NCBI RefSeq assembly: GCF_016801865.2
Contig: NC_068938.1
Span: 98,819,925 to 98,883,924 of the forward strand
DNA length: 64,000 nt
Reading direction: 5' to 3'
Source of the DNA: Culex pipiens pallens
Taxonomy: Eukaryota > Arthropoda > Insecta > Diptera > Culicidae
The notes under the pieces were generated by a model, which saw nothing but the letters and a program-made list of their open reading frames with translations, had not been told where the DNA came from and searched no databases. How positions within the stretch are numbered: position 1 is the stretch's first letter; every line of letters begins with the position of its first letter. A program made the position numbers and the translations under genes. Of this stretch, positions 22,439 to 33,929 are shown in pieces.

Positions 22439-25070
22439 CTGACAATTCTCTACCAAATCTGGAAATGGATTTTATTTGTATTTTTTGATTTGGCTCAAAC
22501 TTTGTGGGAGCCTTCCCTATGACCAAATAAGCTATTTGGCGTCATTGGTTCACCCATACAAGTCTCCATACAATTTTGGCTGCTTTCCATACAAAAATGG
22601 TATGTAAATATTCAAACAGCTGTAACTTTTGGAGAATTTTCTGATCAAGACACCAAGTCTTCGGCAAAGTTGTAGGTATTGTTGAGGACTTTTGAGAAAA
22701 AAATAAGTACACGGAAAAAAAAATTTGCAGGTTTTTTAATCAACTTTTTTATCACTTAAACTCAATTTCCCAAAATACATATTTTTTGATTTTCGAGTTT
22801 TTTTATATGTTTTTGGGGACAAAAATCCGCAACTTTTGAGCCATAGAGAAACATGGTCAAAAAATCTGCCGCCGAGTTATAATTTTTTGAAAAAAATAGT
22901 GATTTTTGGAAAAAATCGAAGTTTTATGCAAAAAAAAGCTTGACATCATTTTTTAATGCAAAATTGAATTCGCAATCGAAAAGTACTTTACAGATTTTTT
23001 GATAAAGGGCTCCATTTTCAAGATATAGCCACCGAAAGTTTGATTTTAGCGAAATATTTGAGTTTTTCAATATTTAAAAATAGTGACCATGAGTGACCAT
23101 TTCTAAAAAATATTTTTTTTGAAAAGTTCAGAAAATTTGCTATAAAATTGTCTAAGAGACATTGAAGATTGGACCTCGGGTTGCTGAGAGAGAGCCGCTT
23201 TAAGAAAAAGAAACACGAAAATTGAAGTTTTCTTAATCTCACCAAAAAAACCGACCATTTTCTAATGACGATATCTCAGCAACTAATGGTCCGATTATCA
23301 ATGTTAATACATGAAACATTCGTAAAATTTTCCGATCTTTTCGAAAAAAATATTTTGAATTTTTTTTAAATCAAGACTAACATTTTAAATGAGCGTAATA
23401 TTCAATGTTTGGCCCTTTTAAAATGTTAGTCTTGATTTAATTTTTTTCAAAATATTTTTTTCGAAAAGATCGGAAAATTTCACGAATGTTTCATGTATTA
23501 ACATTGATAATCAGACCATTAGTTGCTGAGATATCGTCATTAGAAAATGGTGGGTTATTTTGGTGAGATTAAGGGGTTACATACATGTAGAAAATCACAA
23601 AATTTTATGTTTCAGAATATTTGTTAAATCCACTCAAAAGATAATTATTAATCACTCCTGAAAGTTTCATGAAGATATTTCATGATTAAACTGAGTTAGA
23701 GACGATTTAAGCTCAAAATTTGGCCATGCGCAAAGCGGGCTGTCAAACTTTGTTGGCGTTTTTCTCTAAACCCCGAGTTGATTTACGGGTGCCACGATAA
23801 CTCGAGATTAGATGGATCAAATTGGCTGAAATTTGAGGTGAAGACTCACAAGATGTATCCCGTGTGCATGACGAAGCCCAATTTTTAAAATTTGCTTTTT
23901 TAAAAAATACAAAAATCAAACACGAACGATTTTTTATATGAAAAATACAAAAATATTTTTATCTTTTTTTAAAATAAATCGGGCTTCGTCATGCACACGG
24001 AATCGGGTTTACGAGTCTTCAACAAAATTTTGACCCGATTTGGTCAAGGCAGTGTTGAGATATCGTGGCACCCGTTTTTTGAAACTGCTTACTTGAAATT
24101 GCTATATCTCTGTAATGATGCAGCCAAATATCTTCAAATTTGTTTTGTTAGTAGGTGAAAATGTGTATTTTAATACCCTGAAAAGAAGAATTTAAAAAAG
24201 TTGAAGTGTGCGCTCATACTAACCACTGACTTTTTTGCCGATATACATGTATGTAACCCCTTAAGAAAACTTCAATTTTCGTGTTTCTTTTTCTTAAAGC
24301 GGCTCTATCTCAGCAACCCGAGGTCCAATCTTCAATGTCTCTTAGACAATTTTATAGCAAATTTTCTGAACTTTTCAAAAAAAATATTTTTAGAAATGGT
24401 CACTCATGGTCACTATTTTTAAAAATTGAAAAACTCAAATATTTCGCTAAAATAAAACTTTCGGTGGCTATATCTTGAAAACGGAGCCCTTTATCAAAAA
24501 ATCTGTAAAGTACTTTTCGATTGCAAATTCAATTTGGCATTAAAAAATTATGTCAAACTTGTTTTTGCATGAAACTTCGATTTTTTCCAAAAATCACTAT
24601 TTTTTCAAAAATTTATAACTCGGCGCAGATTTTTGACCATGTTTCTCTATGGCTCAAAAGTTGCGGATTTTTGTCCCCAAAAACATATCAAAAAATCTCG
24701 AAAATAAAAAAAATATGTATTTTGGGAAATTGAGTTTCAGTGAAAAAATAGTTGATTAAAAAATCTGCAAATTTTTTTTCCGTGTACCTATTTTTTTCTC
24801 AAAAGTCCTCAACAATACCTACAACTTTGCCGAACAAACCAAATTGATCAGAAAATTCACTCAAAAGTTACAGCTGTTTGAATATTTACATACCATTTTT
24901 GTATGGAAAGCAGCCAAAATTGTATGGAGACTTGTATGGGTGAACCAATGACGCAAAATAGCTTATTTGGTCATAGGGAAGGCCCCCACAAAGTTTGAGC
25001 CAAATAAAAAAATACAAAAAATAGAAATGGTCGCAATCGGCCGATTTCGTAGAGAGTTGCTCCACTAGAA
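22439..25070. repeat. 2.6-kb palindromic repeat, centre near 23.4 kb
   Basis: The left arm (22439-23390) and right arm (23410-25070) are inverted copies. Shared phrases include GGCAAAGTTGTAGGT, CTTTCCATACAAAAATGG and TCAGCAACTAATGGTC. The outer ends read AATTCTCTACCAAATC and its diverged complement near 25047. The centre is a short spacer at about 23391-23410. The right arm contains a TTAA MITE that the left arm lacks. One-armed relatives lie at 4297-5163 and 25455-25880. Confidence 0.85.
23573..24260 (-). mobile_element. TTAA-site MITE, copy 1 (piggyBac-like TSD)
   Basis: TIRs are GGGGTTACATACATGTA and its complement, with TTAA at 23569-23572 and 24261-24264. The opposite palindrome arm retains the empty site, a single TTAA at 23233-23236 in the same context, which proves the boundaries. 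TTAA duplication is characteristic of piggyBac-type transposases. The interior repeats phrases such as GGCACCCGT and GCATGACGAAG. It is opposite in orientation to copies 2-4. Confidence 0.88.
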
Positions 25071-25454
25071 AAAAAATTACAGGTTTGTTGTCTAACAAGA
25101 TATCAAAAATCATTTTCTAAGATGCAAAAAAAGCAACAAAAAAAATAACAAAACGCACCGTTTTCAATTAAAAAAGTTTTTTTTCGAAAAACGTTCAGTT
25201 TTTTTTTCAATTTACAAATGCTTCCTGAAGGAAAGCACTCCTGCAACAGATATTTTCGTTTTTTTTTTTAATTTGTTGATTGGACTGCTGATTGTTGAGA
25301 TACCTCATAAAGCTTCAAGTTTGGGCAAAATGAGTTTTTTTTCGGTGTCATCAAATAATCCCATATTTTTATAAACTCGCAATGTCTAGTTAACTTGTTC
25401 GATTTTCAATGTACAAAAATGATATTTTTGTGATATAGATAAGCAACTTACCAC

Positions 25455-25880
25455 CAAAATTGGAAATGGATTTTATTTATAATTATATATTTGGTTCAAA
25501 TTTGTGGGGGCCTTCCCTATGATGAAATAAGCCATTTTGTGATATTGGGTCACCCATACAAGGCTCCAAATGGAACGTAGATATTCGAAAATCTGTCTAA
25601 AAATCTGAATTTTCTGATCGATTTAATGTCTTTGACAAAGTTGTAGGTATTGATGAGGACTATTCTGAAAAATAAACAAACGGATTTTTTTGCTGGTTTT
25701 TAAATTACCCTTTTTTTATCTAAATTCAGTGTTCCAAAATCCATATTTTATTTTTATCTGTTTTAGGAGGCAAAAAACCGCAAATTTTGAGCCAAAAAGA
25801 AATATGGACAACTATTTTGTCGCCAAGTTATGTTTTTTGATAATTTGACATATAATATGACAAAAAATCGATATTTTGAC
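25455..25880 (+). repeat. Partial copy of the 22.4-25.1 kb palindrome arm
   Basis: TGGAAATGGATTTTATTT, GGGGGCCTTCCCTATGA and AAAGTTGTAGGTATT repeat the arm order. The copy ends around 25880 with no second arm. Confidence 0.6.
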
Positions 25881-26863
25881 ACTTTGGCTCAATTCTGAGG
25901 GCAGATTCAGATTCAGCGGGCAAAATAATATGGAAAAAACATATTGGCCAATTTTTGAATTTCGTTAGGGTGGTCCCAAACACTTTTCCCTTGAAAATTA
26001 GACATTTTCCAATGAAGATATCTTGAGTTTAAAGAAAAACACCACTGAGATTTTGCAGCGTTAGTAGCCCTTTCGAATGCAACCTGGCGCTTAAAATTTG
26101 GCCTGCGCCTTTTCGAGATATTTAAGTTTTAAATTTGCATCTATTTTACCTTAAAATGGCTGTAACTTTTGACCTTAAAGTTCTAATTGACTTGTCAAAA
26201 AATAAAACTCTTGTTTTTTAGAGCTCATAAAGTGATAACAATATCACTTTACTCTAAAACTCAACCCTAATTGCTTCATTTAAAAAAAATATTTTTGAAA
26301 GTTTGCTCAGATGCTTTTTTAAATTTGGTCGTAGAAGGCGTAGATTGCGAGATAAAATTATGGTGTCTTGGACAAAGTTGCTTGGATTAGCAAGCCCAAC
26401 AACTTTCTAGAAGACAAAAAAATCCCAAAAATATTTAGGAAAAGTTAAACTTTTAAAATCACCCTGTTCCGCCCCAAACCACCAACCCTTCCCATTTGCA
26501 AAAACTCTTCTGAAGACATCAAAGCTCCAAAACTTCAACATTTTTAGGAAAATCCATTTTCCACTTAATTAGGCGATCTAGACCACTATGCAATGGTGGT
26601 TGACAGCTGAAAGTCAACTTCGTTTTTTTGTCCATTCCCGAAACAAGAAAATTATTGCTTTTTCAGTTTCATTCAAACTTTTTCACATTTTCTAATGCCA
26701 TTTTCGCAGCAAGTAATGGTCCAATTTTCAATGTCGAAACACGAAACATATGTAAAACTTTTTTAATTTTTTGGATAGTTTAGACTCATTTTTAATGTTT
26801 TCCATGTTTAAAAACAATGTAAAGTACAGTTTCGCATCAGCAACCTTTCACATTTTTTAAGAA
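25881..26863. other. Unassigned AT-rich sequence with a lone TIR tip
   Basis: At about 25969 TTAGGGTGGTCCC resembles the tip of the 19721 element, but no right partner was found. The rest is AT-rich with no gene recognised. Confidence 0.3.
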
Positions 26864-27116
26864 CCCGGGCAGAAGGTAATAACAAAATTCATGCCATTTC
26901 AATAGGGTGATCGGATTAGTTCTTAAAATAACAAAAAATTATAAAAAATTCGAAAAATAACTTTAAAAAATATAAGTCTGTTATTACAATAACAATCCAA
27001 TACAAAAAAAAATCATAACGACGAATATCAAATTTTGTTATAAATAACATAATATGTTATTGGTATTTTCAAATATCAAAAAATGTTATTCCCAAGTTAT
27101 TTCTGTCAGCTCGGGA
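26864..27116. mobile_element. CCCGGGCAGA TIR element, internally deleted copy
   Basis: Starts CCCGGGCAGAAGGTAATAAC and ends TTATTTCTGTCAGCTCGGG. It matches the 447-bp copy at 44064-44510 at both ends but lacks most of the left interior, the join being near 26910. The next TTAA MITE begins only 4 bp further right. Confidence 0.75.
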
Positions 27117-27124
27117 ATACTTAA

Positions 27125-27823
27125 GGGGTCACATACATGTAAATCGGCAAAAATGTCAGAGGTCGGTTTGAGCACACAATTAAACTTTTTTCAAAATCTG
27201 TTTTCAGGGAATTAAAATATACATTTTCATCTATTAACAAAACAAATTTGAAGACATTTGGTTGTATCATTGCCGAGGTATAGCTACTTGAAGTTAACAG
27301 TTTCAAAAAACGGGTGCCACGATATCTCAACATTGCTTCGACCAAATCGGCTCAAAATTTTGGTGAAGACTCGTTAAACCGGTCCCGTGTGCATGGCGAA
27401 GGCCGATTTTCAAAAAGTTTATTTAAAAAAAAGATAAAAATATTTTTGTGTTTTTCATATAAAAAATCGCCAGTTTTTGATTTTTGTATTTTTTGAAAAT
27501 TCAATATTTCAAAATCGGGCTTCGTCATGCACACGGATCATGTCTTGGGAGTCTTTACCCAAAATTTCAGCCAATTTGGTCCGTCCAGTCTCGAGATATC
27601 GTGGCACCCGTAAATCAACTTGGTGTTTAGAGAAAAACGCTCAGAAAGTTAGACAGTTGGCTTTGCGCATGGCAAAATTCTGAGCTTAAATCGTCTCTAA
27701 CTCAGTTAAATCATGAAATTTCTTCATGAAACTTTCAGGAGTGATTGAAAATCATCTTTTAAGGGGATTTAATAAATTTTCTGTAATATTAAATTTTGTG
27801 ATTTTCTACATGTATGTAACCCC
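27125..27823 (+). mobile_element. TTAA-site MITE, copy 2
   Basis: GGGGTCACATACATGTA at the left and TACATGTATGTAACCCC at the right, with TTAA on both sides (27121-27124, 27824-27827). The interior is collinear with copies 3 and 4. Short frames in it are not genes. Confidence 0.88.
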
Positions 27824-27827
27824 TTAA

Positions 27828-29596
27828 TTTTCTTGTCGTCATTAAAATTAAAAAATAACAAACTAATATTATGATACCCAAAAAATATAAATTTAATAAG
27901 CTGAACAATCGCAGCATTTGAAAAATCTTCAAATAAAATAACATTAGCAAATTTACTTATGATAAAATCTAGACTGTTAAAATATTCAACAGTTTCAAGG
28001 ATAATAATGATTTCATCGAAAAAAAAATCCTTCAGTGCTATATAATGTCACAAAAGCCCTCACCCTTACCACCAAATCTGTTCCTCACCCCAACCCCCCT
28101 TTCAACAAAGTGAGAATCGTTGTTTTTCGGGGCTAATAAAAATGGATAGTATGTGACTTTGCCGGGGGGCAAAGCGAGAAATTAAAAGTTTTATTTAAGT
28201 TTCTAATAGAAAACTTTACCATTACTCCCACTTTGGGGCACTGGTGACTGGGTTGGGAGGGGAATTAACATTTTTAGAGGACGCTCTGCCCAAGTGTCAC
28301 CCCCGCCCGATTGGAGTTGGCCAAAATTATGACTCGATTTTGCTGGGAGGACAATTTCAAGAGTGTCAAACTAAAGCCATCAATTGTGCAAACTTACGGG
28401 TTGACCACTTGAACCAGTTAGTGTGACAGTTAATTTTTCAGGGCCGGAAAATTTTGCCCCAAATTTCGTCATTAAAGTCCGCTCTCATACACGCACACAT
28501 GAGGACATTAATTAATTTACCAAACGCCATAAAGCTTTGCTGCCCTCGGACGACCACGTGCGATTGTGTCATCCATTTTGGTCAAAAGTGTCAACCACGT
28601 GTGAATGCTTGTGTGTGTGTGTGTTAATGGACGTGTCCCTCCTACAATAACTAAATTTCCGGACCACGTGGTGGCGTTATGGCAGAGAGAAAAACACGTT
28701 CAAATCCAGCTGCCACCTATTTTTAAGGGCAGGGCTTCTGGACAAAACACACCGTCACGGGGACGCGTTTGAATTTTACGATTTTAATTTAATATTTCAT
28801 CTGGCTGTCAACGACTGTGGACACACGGCTGCTTTTGGGTTTATTTTCAACAATTCTAGGCTCGTCTGAGTGTGGATGGCAAATGATTGGACGTGACAGG
28901 GACGTGCGGGGCGCTGGCTGCCTCGAGGGTTATTGTGAATTTTAATTAGATTTGAAATTTAATCGTGATGGATTTGACTTAAATTTGCATATGCCGCTGT
29001 TGGGGCATAAATTTTAAATGATTGACAAACCAAATTCATCAAAATGGTAATTTTAATGTTGATGCATAGCTTTTCCAGACGTAATTAACATAAAAAATAC
29101 TAAATAATATCCAATAAATTTCAATAGTTTCAGTTTTGAACCTTAGAGAATTCATGAAAATCGAATGAAATAAATCTTTTCTTCTGAAAATTAACAGATT
29201 TTGAAGGTTTAATTTTACTCACTGAGGTGCCGAAAGCTTAACTTCAATGGAAATCTCTCAACATAAAAGGCTATTGCATATTTTAAGTGCATATTTCCGC
29301 AACGATTCTATTTTTCAAAAAGATGGTTTAATTAAAAAAAAACAAATAATTAATTTAATTAAAATTGCATTTTCTGGTGATATTGCAATAGCGTGATCCG
29401 TTTTACAAAGTTTTTATGAATAATTCTGAACATTTGATGGTCGATTTCGCATGCTAAAATAGGCCCAATTGGCAGATTTGCCCTTTTCCCCTGCGTTTAG
29501 AAACATGTTAGGCATGTTTGAGTTAATTCAAAAATCTTTTGAATATTAGTAAGGTAAGTTTTCGATGTACAAAACCCGCATTTTTTGAACTAATGG
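27828..29596. other. Repeat-poor island around 28.06-28.96 kb
   Basis: From about 28060 to 28960 the sequence is richer in GC and free of the TIR elements that surround it. It includes a cluster of CACGTG boxes, a short TG run (28611-28622) and a CAGCTG box. No coding frame was recognised. It is a candidate conserved non-coding block. Confidence 0.4.
28553..28670. promoter_or_regulatory. Cluster of three ACCACGTG E-boxes
   Basis: Perfect palindromic CACGTG sites lie at 28555-28560, 28596-28601 and 28665-28670, each preceded by AC. CACGTG is bound by bHLH factors such as Myc/Max and CLOCK/CYCLE. The same ACCACGTG occurs just upstream of the TATA box at 58.7 kb. Function is inferred from clustering only. 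Confidence 0.4.
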
Positions 29597-29604
29597 TTGT
29601 ACAG

Positions 29605-30050
29605 TAGGGTGCTTTTTCTCAAAACCTCGCTCCACAAGCTGAATATTGTTCCTTGAGCTATTTTAGGACTCTGAGCCAAATATGAGCAAAATCGGTCAAC
29701 ATTTACCCATTGATACTCGGAGGTGAAGTTTGTATGGGAAAATTTGAAAAAATGTATGGAAAACCCAATTTTCTTACAGTTTGGTCTGCAGGATGCGCTA
29801 CTTCCATCCAAATATTACCGAAAGTGAGATTCTCATTGGAAATTTAATGATATACAACTTTGTAGAACATACCAAAGCTGTAAAACTCGACCCTGAAAAG
29901 TTATTAGCGATTCAAAAAAGTCATTTTTGTATGAAAAACTTTTTTTCACCAACTTTAGGCTCGGGTATTAATGGGTTTATCTCAACCAATTTCACCCAAA
30001 AAACAGTTTTTTGCTTGTGGAGCAGGGGGTCTTTTTTTCTGGGCACCCTA
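29605..30050. mobile_element. TAGGGTGC TIR element with 8-bp TSD
   Basis: A 446-bp element reads TAGGGTGCTTTTTCTC to GGGCACCCTA, flanked by TTGTACAG at 29597-29604 and 30051-30058. The body matches the outer arms of the 15493-19243 palindrome (CTCCACAAGC, ATCGGTCAACATT, CCCATTGATACTCGG). The duplicated target overlaps the first bases of the pogo-like MITE to the right, so this element inserted after that MITE. Confidence 0.88.
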
Positions 30051-30055
30051 TTGTA

Positions 30056-30206
30056 CAGTGGACTCTCTCGCTGTCGATATCAAGGGACCGTCGAGAGCGG
30101 GAGTTATCAAATTAGAAAACGAAAAATCAAAGCAATCTTTTTGAAGGGACAGCCAAATTCATTGACAGCTTGATATCGCGAAAATCGACAGCCAGAGAGT
30201 TTACTG
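30056..30206. mobile_element. pogo-like MITE with TA target
   Basis: A 151-bp element from CAGTGGACTCTCTCGCTG to AGAGAGTTTACTG, flanked by TA (30054-30055, 30207-30208). CAGT tips and TA duplication fit Tc1/mariner-pogo. The interior is too short to code. Confidence 0.75.
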
Positions 30207-30342
30207 TACTAATGACATGTACGGGTGTGTAATGCATTTGCCAAAGGTTTTTTTTTCTTTGAAATGTAAAAATTCTGGCTTGTTATTTCAATTATGGTTT
30301 TTTTATTGTTCGAAAAGGTCCATGATACTTTTTGGCAATACG

Positions 30343-30578
30343 AAGTTGACTTTATAGCTGTCGGCCACCATTGCTAGTACCAACCACTAGTGTCTTCCTT
30401 TTATCTACAAGGACTTCGCCGCCCTGGGCTTCTAAGTGTATGAAAGTATGGCACGGAGCGACGGCGCCGAATACCCATATTTACACAAAGAATTTTAGAG
30501 CGCCCGCCGCGGGATTCGAACCGTCGACCTCTGGGTTGTGAGTCCAGTGCGCGGTCCGATTGATCCACACGGGCGGGA
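30343..30578 (-). mobile_element. tRNA-derived SINE (family S1), copy 1
   Basis: On the minus strand it opens with a tRNA-like head containing GGATCAATCGGACC and the B box GGTTCGAATCCCG, then a body shared with 62427-62636 and 63805-64000. CAATACG flanks both sides (30336-30342, 30579-30585). The anticodon-like loop reads CTCACAA, which would be CAC (valine) in a true tRNA. Confidence 0.85.
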
Positions 30579-31318
30579 CAATACGGACCGCACTAATATT
30601 GCATTGATTAAAATTCATTTTTCAGTTTTCATTTCTCTTTTTCTTATAAACTGAATTTTAGGGGTTTTTCCATTTTTATGGCTCAAACAATTTAATTTTT
30701 GAATAAAAAAACAAAAAGGTTAAAGTTCTCGGAAATGTCGAGAAAAATATTGGGTTTTGCAAAATGTTTCCAAATATTCAAAGAACCCTATAATAAGTGT
30801 GCTTAGAAAAATTTAATAAGCTTCTTGAGCAGATCTTGACTGATTTCACGCGACTTTTTTTTATTTTATGCATAAGGTTCAGCATGAAAAAAAAGCAATG
30901 TTGCATTATGTGAAATTTTCCACAAAATCGGCCAATTTCATGAAATTTAAATTTTTGTGTTTATGTACTTCTCCATGACTAAGGCTACCAACTCTTGCTG
31001 AGCAAAAATCCGTACACTTTGCCGATATGACACCATGGTGTAACAAAAACTGTCAATGAATTATTTAGATAAATTAAATTTTATAAATTTGAGACTTAAA
31101 AATATAAAACTGTGTCGTTTTTACAGCTAAAAAATTTCACAAAATGTTATCAGAGTGCTTATGACTTACACGTTTAAAAGTATTCATAAAATAAACCGTG
31201 ATTTGAATCAAATCATTATGTTCTTCATTTTTTTTTTTGTTAAACGTTTAAAAGTTTACGAAATGTCAAGTTTGCTTTTACGAATAATATCGTTCTTAGT
31301 GTTTTCACGAACACTTTT

Positions 31319-31395
31319 CCAGAGTTTTTTTTTTATTGAAAAGGTCCTATAACATGTGAAACACAACAGTTTATAGGACCTTTAAAAAACTCTAG
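31319..31395. repeat. CTAGAG hairpin mini-element, copy 1
   Basis: 77 bp from CCAGAGTTTTT to AAAAACTCTAG, with GGTCCTAT and ATAGGACC inside, so the whole unit folds on itself. Flanks are TTTT and ATTT, an imperfect 4-bp duplication. Confidence 0.65.
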
Positions 31396-31491
31396 ATTTG
31401 TTAATTCAAATGTTCAAATGTTTCCACAAGTTTTAGAAAGCCTTTAGAAATGGATAAATATATTTAGTAAGGAATTTCTAAACGAACAATT

Positions 31492-31551
31492 CTAGAGTTT
31501 TTTTTAAAAGGTCCTATCAACATATGAAAGACAATAGTTCAAAAACTCTAG
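31492..31551. repeat. CTAGAG hairpin mini-element, copy 2
   Basis: 60 bp from CTAGAGTTTTT to AAAAACTCTAG with AATT on both sides (31488-31491, 31552-31555). The core CATATGAAAGACAATAG is shared with other copies. Confidence 0.7.
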
Positions 31552-31825
31552 AATTATTGATAATCAAGTTTGAATTGAGGAAACCCCGGAAAACTCTCCC
31601 TTTTTAAATCAAACTCACAGAAAAATAAAAATTTCTAGTTAACAAAAGCTTCGACCAAATCAATAAAAGCAATTCAATGATTAAAAAGTTGTTAAAATTC
31701 CGTACAAATCCGTGTTATGCGTAAAATTCCCTACAAAAATTCCGGCCTGTTAAAAATCCGCGAAGAGGTTCGAAAATCCGTATGGTAAGGAAAAAATCCG
31801 TACAGTTGGTAGCCTTATCCATGAC

Positions 31826-32803
31826 CAAAGACGCCAATATGCATCATTGATTTGCTTTTACATGTCTATCATACAATTTTAACATCTTACCATGCAAAAA
31901 AGAATTGCATGGATTTTTGAAAACCTATATCTTGAGAATTTATTTTCTGATCGAAGTAAAAATGTTGGTTTTAAAACAAGTCTAAAAATTCATCAAGTTT
32001 GTAATAAAGTTTTATCACAAGCAATTTTAGACCCCTCTTTTTTGATTAACGATCAATTTTTAAAATGTCATAGGTGCCAACAAAAATATTTTTATGGGAC
32101 AAAGCTTGAAAAAAAAAATCGTCGGGTAATAAATTTTTGATAAAATTCTGAGTTTTGGGAAAAAACGAATGTCAAGCTACTACATGTTTTAACATAATTG
32201 ATGATTTTTTTTTATTGAAAAGCAAAGTTCGATTTAAGAACACTTACAGTTTGAATTCGAGAAGAAATGCAGCAATATATCAGTTTTTAAAATTATTTCT
32301 TTTGACTGCTTCTTAAAACAAAATCGAAAATCTGGGAAAATACCCTATAAAATCATAAACTAACTTTTCAATAAGGGTTTGTTAGTATTAATATTCAAAT
32401 GTTCAAAATATTTTTTTCGATTGTGTTTTTATTACGATGAAAATCGATGATCTCTAAATCTACGTTAAAGTGTCTATAACAAAACACCGTGTACATATCT
32501 CGAGTTTTTTTTTCAAGGTCCAATAAACTAAGTTTTTATTTCTTGCATTCGGAGTGTTTTTGAAACCGCCTTTAAGGCAGGGTTATTTAAAAATCACCCT
32601 ATAAACCAAAAAACAAAAAAACATTTTTTTTAATAATCAATTTTTCGAACTTATGCTCCGATTTTCAATGAAACAAAAATAATCAAGAAAGGATTGAATT
32701 AGAAAAATAAGGAAATATTTCACTTTTCGATTTATGATTCTTCATATATTTCCTAAAAATGATCCAAAAAATTCTAAGATTTTTGAAAAATATAATTCGA
32801 ATT
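31826..32803. other. Unassigned AT-rich sequence
   Basis: An 82-codon + strand frame (31892-32140) has no recognisable similarity. No TIR pair was found. Confidence 0.3.
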
Positions 32804-32807
32804 TTAA

Positions 32808-33925
32808 GGGGTTACATTCATGTAAATCGACAAAAAAGTCAGAGGTTGGTGTGAGCACACACTAAGTTTTATTCAAAATCTGTTTTCAAGGGCATTAAAA
32901 TATACATTTTTGCAATTCCGTCGTGAAACAACTTACTTTTCCTGTCACCAAAACCAACCTTCCTTTCTGTACCAAAAATAACAGAATCGAATAGCAACAC
33001 TTTTCAAAATAAATGCTGAAAAGTTCTACTTTTCTGCACTGAAATGGGTGCTGAAAAGTTGAACTTTTCAGCACTTGTTTCGAAAAGTAAAACTTTTCAA
33101 CATTTTTTGATTCAAACGATTTATTGACAAAATACATAAAAATTTGACTTAAAATTTCACTCAATGGGTGTTTTTCGGAATTGCAAAAAATGTTGTATGG
33201 AACTCGTTACAAAACTTGATTTTTTCAGCACTCTTCGTATTTATCCAACTCGGTGAACCTCGTTGGATAAATGTACGACTCGTGCTGAAAAAATCCTCTT
33301 TTTGCAACTTGTTGCATAAACTACTATTTCATCTATTATCAAAACAAATATAAAGACATTTGGTTGTATCATTGCCGAGATATAGCTATTTGAAGTTAGC
33401 AGTTTCAAAAACGGGTGCCACGATAACTCAACACTGCCTTGACAAAATCGGCTCAAAATTTTGGTGAAGACTCGTTAAACCGGTCCTGTGTGCATGACGA
33501 AAGCAGATTTTCAAAAAAAAATATTTTAAAAAAGATAAAATTATTTTTGTGTTTTTCATATAAGAAATCGTTAGCTTTTAATTTTATTTATTTTTTTAAA
33601 TAGCAAATTTTAAAAACTAGGCTTCGTCATGCACACGGGATCTGTCTTGAGAGTCTTCACCTCAAATTTCAGCCAATTTGGTCCATCCCATCTCGAGATA
33701 TCGTGGCACCCGTAAATCAACTCGGGGTTTAGAGAAAAACGCCAACAAAGTTTGACAGCCCGCTTTGCGCATGGCAAAATGTTGAGCTTAAATCGTCTCT
33801 TACTCAGTTTAATCATGAAATATCTTCATGAAACTTTCAAGGGTGATTGAAAATCATCTTTTAAGTGGATTCAATAAATTTTCTGTAATATGAAATTTTG
33901 TGATTTTCTACATGTATGTAACCCC
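32808..33925 (+). mobile_element. TTAA-site MITE, copy 3, with internal insertion
   Basis: GGGGTTACATTCATGTA to TACATGTATGTAACCCC, with TTAA at 32804-32807 and 33926-33929. It is collinear with copy 2 except for about 420 bp at 32911-33328 between the motifs ATACATTT and CATCTATT. The inserted part has TTGCAATTCCG near its left end and a TTTTTGCAACTTGTTGCA motif near its right end; its identity is unknown. Confidence 0.85.
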
Positions 33926-33929
33926 TTAA

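Larger units (their letters stand above)
30980..31817. mobile_element. hAT-type element TAAGGCTACC with 8-bp TSD
   Basis: 838 bp from TAAGGCTACCAACT to AGTTGGTAGCCTTA, with perfect TCCATGAC duplications at 30972-30979 and 31818-31825. Subterminal CCGTAC motifs recur near both ends. It carries two copies of the CTAGAG hairpin element. No transposase frame seen. Confidence 0.88.

Noticed and set aside
25970..25982. Lone TAGGGTGGTCCC as a complete element
   Set aside because: No matching right tip or duplicated flank was found nearby.
30343..30578. Possible tRNA-Val gene
   Set aside because: A tRNA-like head is followed by a conserved non-tRNA body and flanked by target duplications; two further copies show it is a SINE.
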